From NCBI RefSeq assembly GCF_000236805.1, contig NZ_AGFX01000048.1, positions 62,001-126,000 of the forward strand: 64,000 nucleotides of DNA, written 5' to 3'. Numbering within the stretch: position 1 is the stretch's first letter; every line of letters begins with the position of its first letter. Under the pieces are notes generated by a model. It saw only the letters and a program-made list of their open reading frames with translations. It made no database searches and was not told the origin of the DNA. Of the stretch, positions 61,952 to 64,000 are shown one piece after another. The position numbers and the translations under genes were made by a program. This DNA comes from Paenibacillus peoriae KCTC 3763. Lineage in GTDB: Bacteria > Bacillota > Bacilli > Paenibacillales > Paenibacillaceae.

Positions 61952-62623
61952 ATGCAATACATTATTTATGATCTTGAATTTACTGTTAGCCGTAACGCCA
62001 GATATTCCTCTGAAATCATTGATATCGGTGCTGTCAAGGTCGTTCAGGGAGACGATGGTCTATACGTTGCAGATACGTTTCACAGTTTTGTAAGACCCTC
62101 AAATCGACCTGTACTGTCTACAGATACCGTTCAGTTCACGGGCATTACTCAACGAGATATCGATGCCGCTCCACTCTTTCCCGAAGCTGTGAAGCAATTT
62201 GTTGCCTGGCTCGGTACGGATTCATCCTATTATTTGTGTGCATGGGGACCGGATGACCGCCAAAAGCTGGTATCCCATTGTCGTACCCATCATGTAGATC
62301 TTGGATGGATTCATAATACGAATGATATACAGAAGCCAATCTCCCGTCTGTTTGGCTCAGGCGGCAAATATCGTCAATTGAGTCTGTCTCAGGCGCTGGA
62401 ATTGTGCCACATTGACTTTGACGGTCAGCAGCACCGTGCACTGGATGATGCCATAAACACCGCTCAGGTTTTTATGCACCTTTTTGATCGCATTACATTA
62501 GTAAATAACGCTGCTGACGATGAGGAAAGCCGAGGCTCAAAGCTCGTATATTCCTCACCGGAGGAAGAACAGGAGCATTACAGCCCATTTGGCAATCTCG
62601 CCAACCTGTTTAAGGACCATTAA
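61952..62623 (+). CDS. kapD: DEDDh 3'-5' exonuclease (KapD-like)
   Basis: A 223-residue exonuclease from ATG 61952 (MQYIIYDLEFTV), with AAGGAG seven bases upstream; a frame from 61910 lacks a site. DEDDh motifs: Exo I YDLEFTV (Asp, Glu), Exo II in WGPDDRQKL, and Exo III QQHRALDDAINT (His, Asp). KapD of B. subtilis is a sporulation-related member that acts on RNA or DNA ends; the substrate here is unknown. Monocistronic, convergent with the WYL regulator. Confidence 0.85.
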   Translation: MQYIIYDLEFTVSRNARYSSEIIDIGAVKVVQGDDGLYVADTFHSFVRPSNRPVLSTDTVQFTGITQRDIDAAPLFPEAVKQFVAWLGTDSSYYLCAWGPDDRQKLVSHCRTHHVDLGWIHNTNDIQKPISRLFGSGGKYRQLSLSQALELCHIDFDGQQHRALDDAINTAQVFMHLFDRITLVNNAADDEESRGSKLVYSSPEEEQEHYSPFGNLANLFKDH

Positions 62624-62629
62624 GCGGAT

Positions 62630-62656
62630 AGCTCCCCGGCCCGTTCCGGGGGATCT
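62630..62656. terminator. Convergent hairpin between kapD and the WYL regulator gene
   Basis: AGCTCCCCGG and CCGGGGGATCT form a GC-rich stem with a short loop seven bases after the kapD stop. T runs are weak on both sides; likely a bidirectional terminator. Confidence 0.55.
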
Positions 62657-62669
62657 CCCCCTGTTATTC

Positions 62670-63647
62670 TTAATTTCCCGCCTTTTTATCGTAATAAAAT
62701 GCCCCCCAGGTCCGCAGCATTTCCTGCATCCGCTTACGATACCGCAAAGGCTCCAGAATCTCAGCCTCTGCTCCATACGAGGTGAGCCAATCCAGAAATT
62801 CACGGTCATGATTGACCGTCACCTCAAACAACAAGCTTCCATCCGGCAAATCCTTGAGCAAAGGCTTGATGAACAATTCCTCTTCCTTGACCCGATATAC
62901 AGATCCGGCAGAAAATCGCACCACAAAGCGAATGTTTTGATTTCCCTTGGTAACCGACCAGGTCCCTTTAAAAAACATTTCCATCTCCGTCGTATTTTTT
63001 TGAAACGTATACGGCAGAATTCTCATATTCCGAAAGCGGCTGATTCGAAAGGTTCTCATGGCAGATTGCTTGTGACAAAAACCAAGCATATAAAACCGCC
63101 GATCCTGCGGCACCAAACAATAAGGATCTACCTGAACCAGTGACACATCTTCATTTTGAGGTGAGCTGTATTCCGCTTCAATGGTCTGCTGCGTTAGACT
63201 TGCCAAAACAATCAGCCTGAGCAGATAGGGCTGGTTTTCCCGATCAAGTGTCGAGCCGAGCCGAATGATATTTTTCATCTCCTGCGCGAAGCTCGTCTGG
63301 TCTATCTTTTTTTTCTGACTAGAGGCCATCACCTTCTCATAAGCACTTTCAAAAGCCGGCGGCAAAAGAGGCTTCACCGTTTCCATAATATCTCCCAGCT
63401 TGCCAAAAGCCTCTGCCTCTTCTTCCGTCCAATTCAGAGGATACAAAGCAAAATTGCTGATAAAAATGTACCCTTTGCCATGCCCCATATTCGTAATTGG
63501 AATATGCATAGCACTAAGCGCCTCCATATCCCGGTAGATGGTACGTTCTGATGTTTCACAACGTTCCGCAAGCTCTCTTGCCAATATCCCCGGATTGGCC
63601 TGAACAATAGTAATAATCCGCATTAAACGTATTAAACGATCAGTCAA
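62670..63647 (-). CDS. HTH/WYL-domain transcriptional regulator (YafY-like)
   Basis: A 325-residue regulator. The N-terminal HTH_11 (RLIRLMRIITIVQANPGILA) and RELAERCETSERTIYRDMEA are typical of the DeoR-like/YafY class. The WYL domain at ~150-235 has QQTIEAEYSS and VDPYCLVPQDRRFYMLGFCH, and the WCX extension (VRFSAGSVYRVKEEELFIKP) follows. WYL domains often sense nucleic acids or nucleotides. Target genes are unknown; no divergent partner is visible in the window. Confidence 0.9.
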   Translation of the reverse strand: MTDRLIRLMRIITIVQANPGILARELAERCETSERTIYRDMEALSAMHIPITNMGHGKGYIFISNFALYPLNWTEEEAEAFGKLGDIMETVKPLLPPAFESAYEKVMASSQKKKIDQTSFAQEMKNIIRLGSTLDRENQPYLLRLIVLASLTQQTIEAEYSSPQNEDVSLVQVDPYCLVPQDRRFYMLGFCHKQSAMRTFRISRFRNMRILPYTFQKNTTEMEMFFKGTWSVTKGNQNIRFVVRFSAGSVYRVKEEELFIKPLLKDLPDGSLLFEVTVNHDREFLDWLTSYGAEAEILEPLRYRKRMQEMLRTWGAFYYDKKAGN

Positions 63648-63718
63648 GGAAGTCTCTCCTTTACAAAAAGATAGTAAATTAGACTCACTACGTTACACAA
63701 ACAAACTAGCATAATCAC

Positions 63719-64000
63719 CTATTCCAAAGTGTTAGTTTCGTCAAACGAAACATTTTCTGCCGATATAGATTGATCGAATAGGCCTTTAGAACTATAGGAA
63801 GCAAATGATACAAAAGTCTCATCCCATTTATTGCGTATGGCTAGAAGTAACTCTGCTTCCTTCATGTAATCCATATCATCGGTTCTTGCTGCACGTATTA
63901 GTAATTCGTCTGCTTGTCTGTTAAGAATAAACGCACCTCGCTCATGCTCACCCTTCTCGTACATACGCAATGCCTTTTTTACAATCGTAGACGTCTCATT
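63719..64000 (-). CDS. Hypothetical protein, 3' part only
   Basis: The frame stays open to the window edge (…ETSTIVKKALRMYEKGEH…), so the start lies outside. The visible ~93 residues are helical and charged, with NRQADELLIRAARTDDMDYM and KEAELLLAIRNKWDETFVSF. The end is acidic. A start at 63970 is possible but lacks a ribosome binding site. Not recognised. Confidence 0.6.
   Translation of the reverse strand, partial: NETSTIVKKALRMYEKGEHERGAFILNRQADELLIRAARTDDMDYMKEAELLLAIRNKWDETFVSFASYSSKGLFDQSISAENVSFDETNTLE

Noticed and set aside
1-64000. CRISPR array, rRNA or tRNA genes
   Set aside because: No regularly spaced repeats with spacers, no cloverleaf with CCA-type ends and no rRNA blocks were seen on reading through.

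Overview
The window looks like a chromosomal segment of a Paenibacillus, probably of the P. polymyxa group. The basis is a Wzx/Wzy-type exopolysaccharide operon arranged like the published P. polymyxa EPS clusters, strong AGGAGG ribosome binding sites, a stand-alone glutamate synthase large subunit, a PBSX-like contractile tail cluster and KapD/YfkN-type Firmicute genes. No rRNA, tRNA or CRISPR array was seen. The species is inferred.

Region 1 (1-17.3 kb, minus strand) is an exopolysaccharide locus. Reading with transcription from 17.28 kb down, it encodes a chain-length/BY-kinase pair, GalU, an initiating sugar-phosphate transferase, six glycosyltransferases, two polytopic polymerase/ligase-like proteins, a Wzx flippase, UDP-glucose dehydrogenase and GDP-mannose pyrophosphorylase. 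Most genes overlap or are a few bases apart. After manC comes a GH26-type secreted glycanase (cut by the window edge) behind a clear cyclic-di-GMP-I riboswitch. A NarL-type two-component system (17.5-20 kb) lies just upstream of the operon, and paired 11-bp direct repeats lie in front of the operon.

Region 2 (20-36 kb) is housekeeping: glutamate synthase large subunit (minus), a UPF0173 metallo-hydrolase, a SleB-type cell-wall hydrolase, the RNA ligase-like phosphodiesterase ThpR, a D-2-hydroxyacid dehydrogenase (plus), an RNA/DNA methylase, a dGTPase-like HD hydrolase and a peptide ABC transporter (binding protein plus two permeases, no ATPases). A C-terminal remnant of a luciferase-like monooxygenase gene survives between the methylase and the dGTPase gene.

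Region 3 (36.3-59.6 kb) is a contractile phage-tail-like particle (R-type tailocin) locus. The minus-strand operon encodes, in order of transcription, a small basic protein, a tail terminator-like protein, a YqzN-type protein, sheath, tube, tail-assembly chaperone with an A-AAA-AAC frameshift site, tape measure, XkdP/Q/R/S/T baseplate proteins, two XkdU adaptor genes each followed by its own fibre genes, holin and GH25 lysozyme. No capsid, portal, protease, terminase or integrase gene is present in the window. A regulatory module (ArpU-type late activator, XRE repressor, ImmA-type protease) lies at 57.9-59.6 kb. It is separated from the tail operon by plus-strand cargo: a DHDPS-family aldolase, a CotA-type multicopper oxidase and a 75-bp IS3-like end remnant. 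The most interesting structure is the duplicated XkdU-fibre cassette: a vestige of the xkdT 3' end survives in front of the second xkdU, which shows how the second receptor-binding set arose.

Region 4 (59.8-64 kb) holds a secreted 5'-nucleotidase with a LysM anchor, a KapD-type exonuclease, a WYL-domain regulator and the 3' part of an unrecognised gene.

All assignments rest on reading motifs and gene order by eye; no database search was run. Start codons were moved from the longest ORF where a ribosome binding site or gene junction supports a different start.
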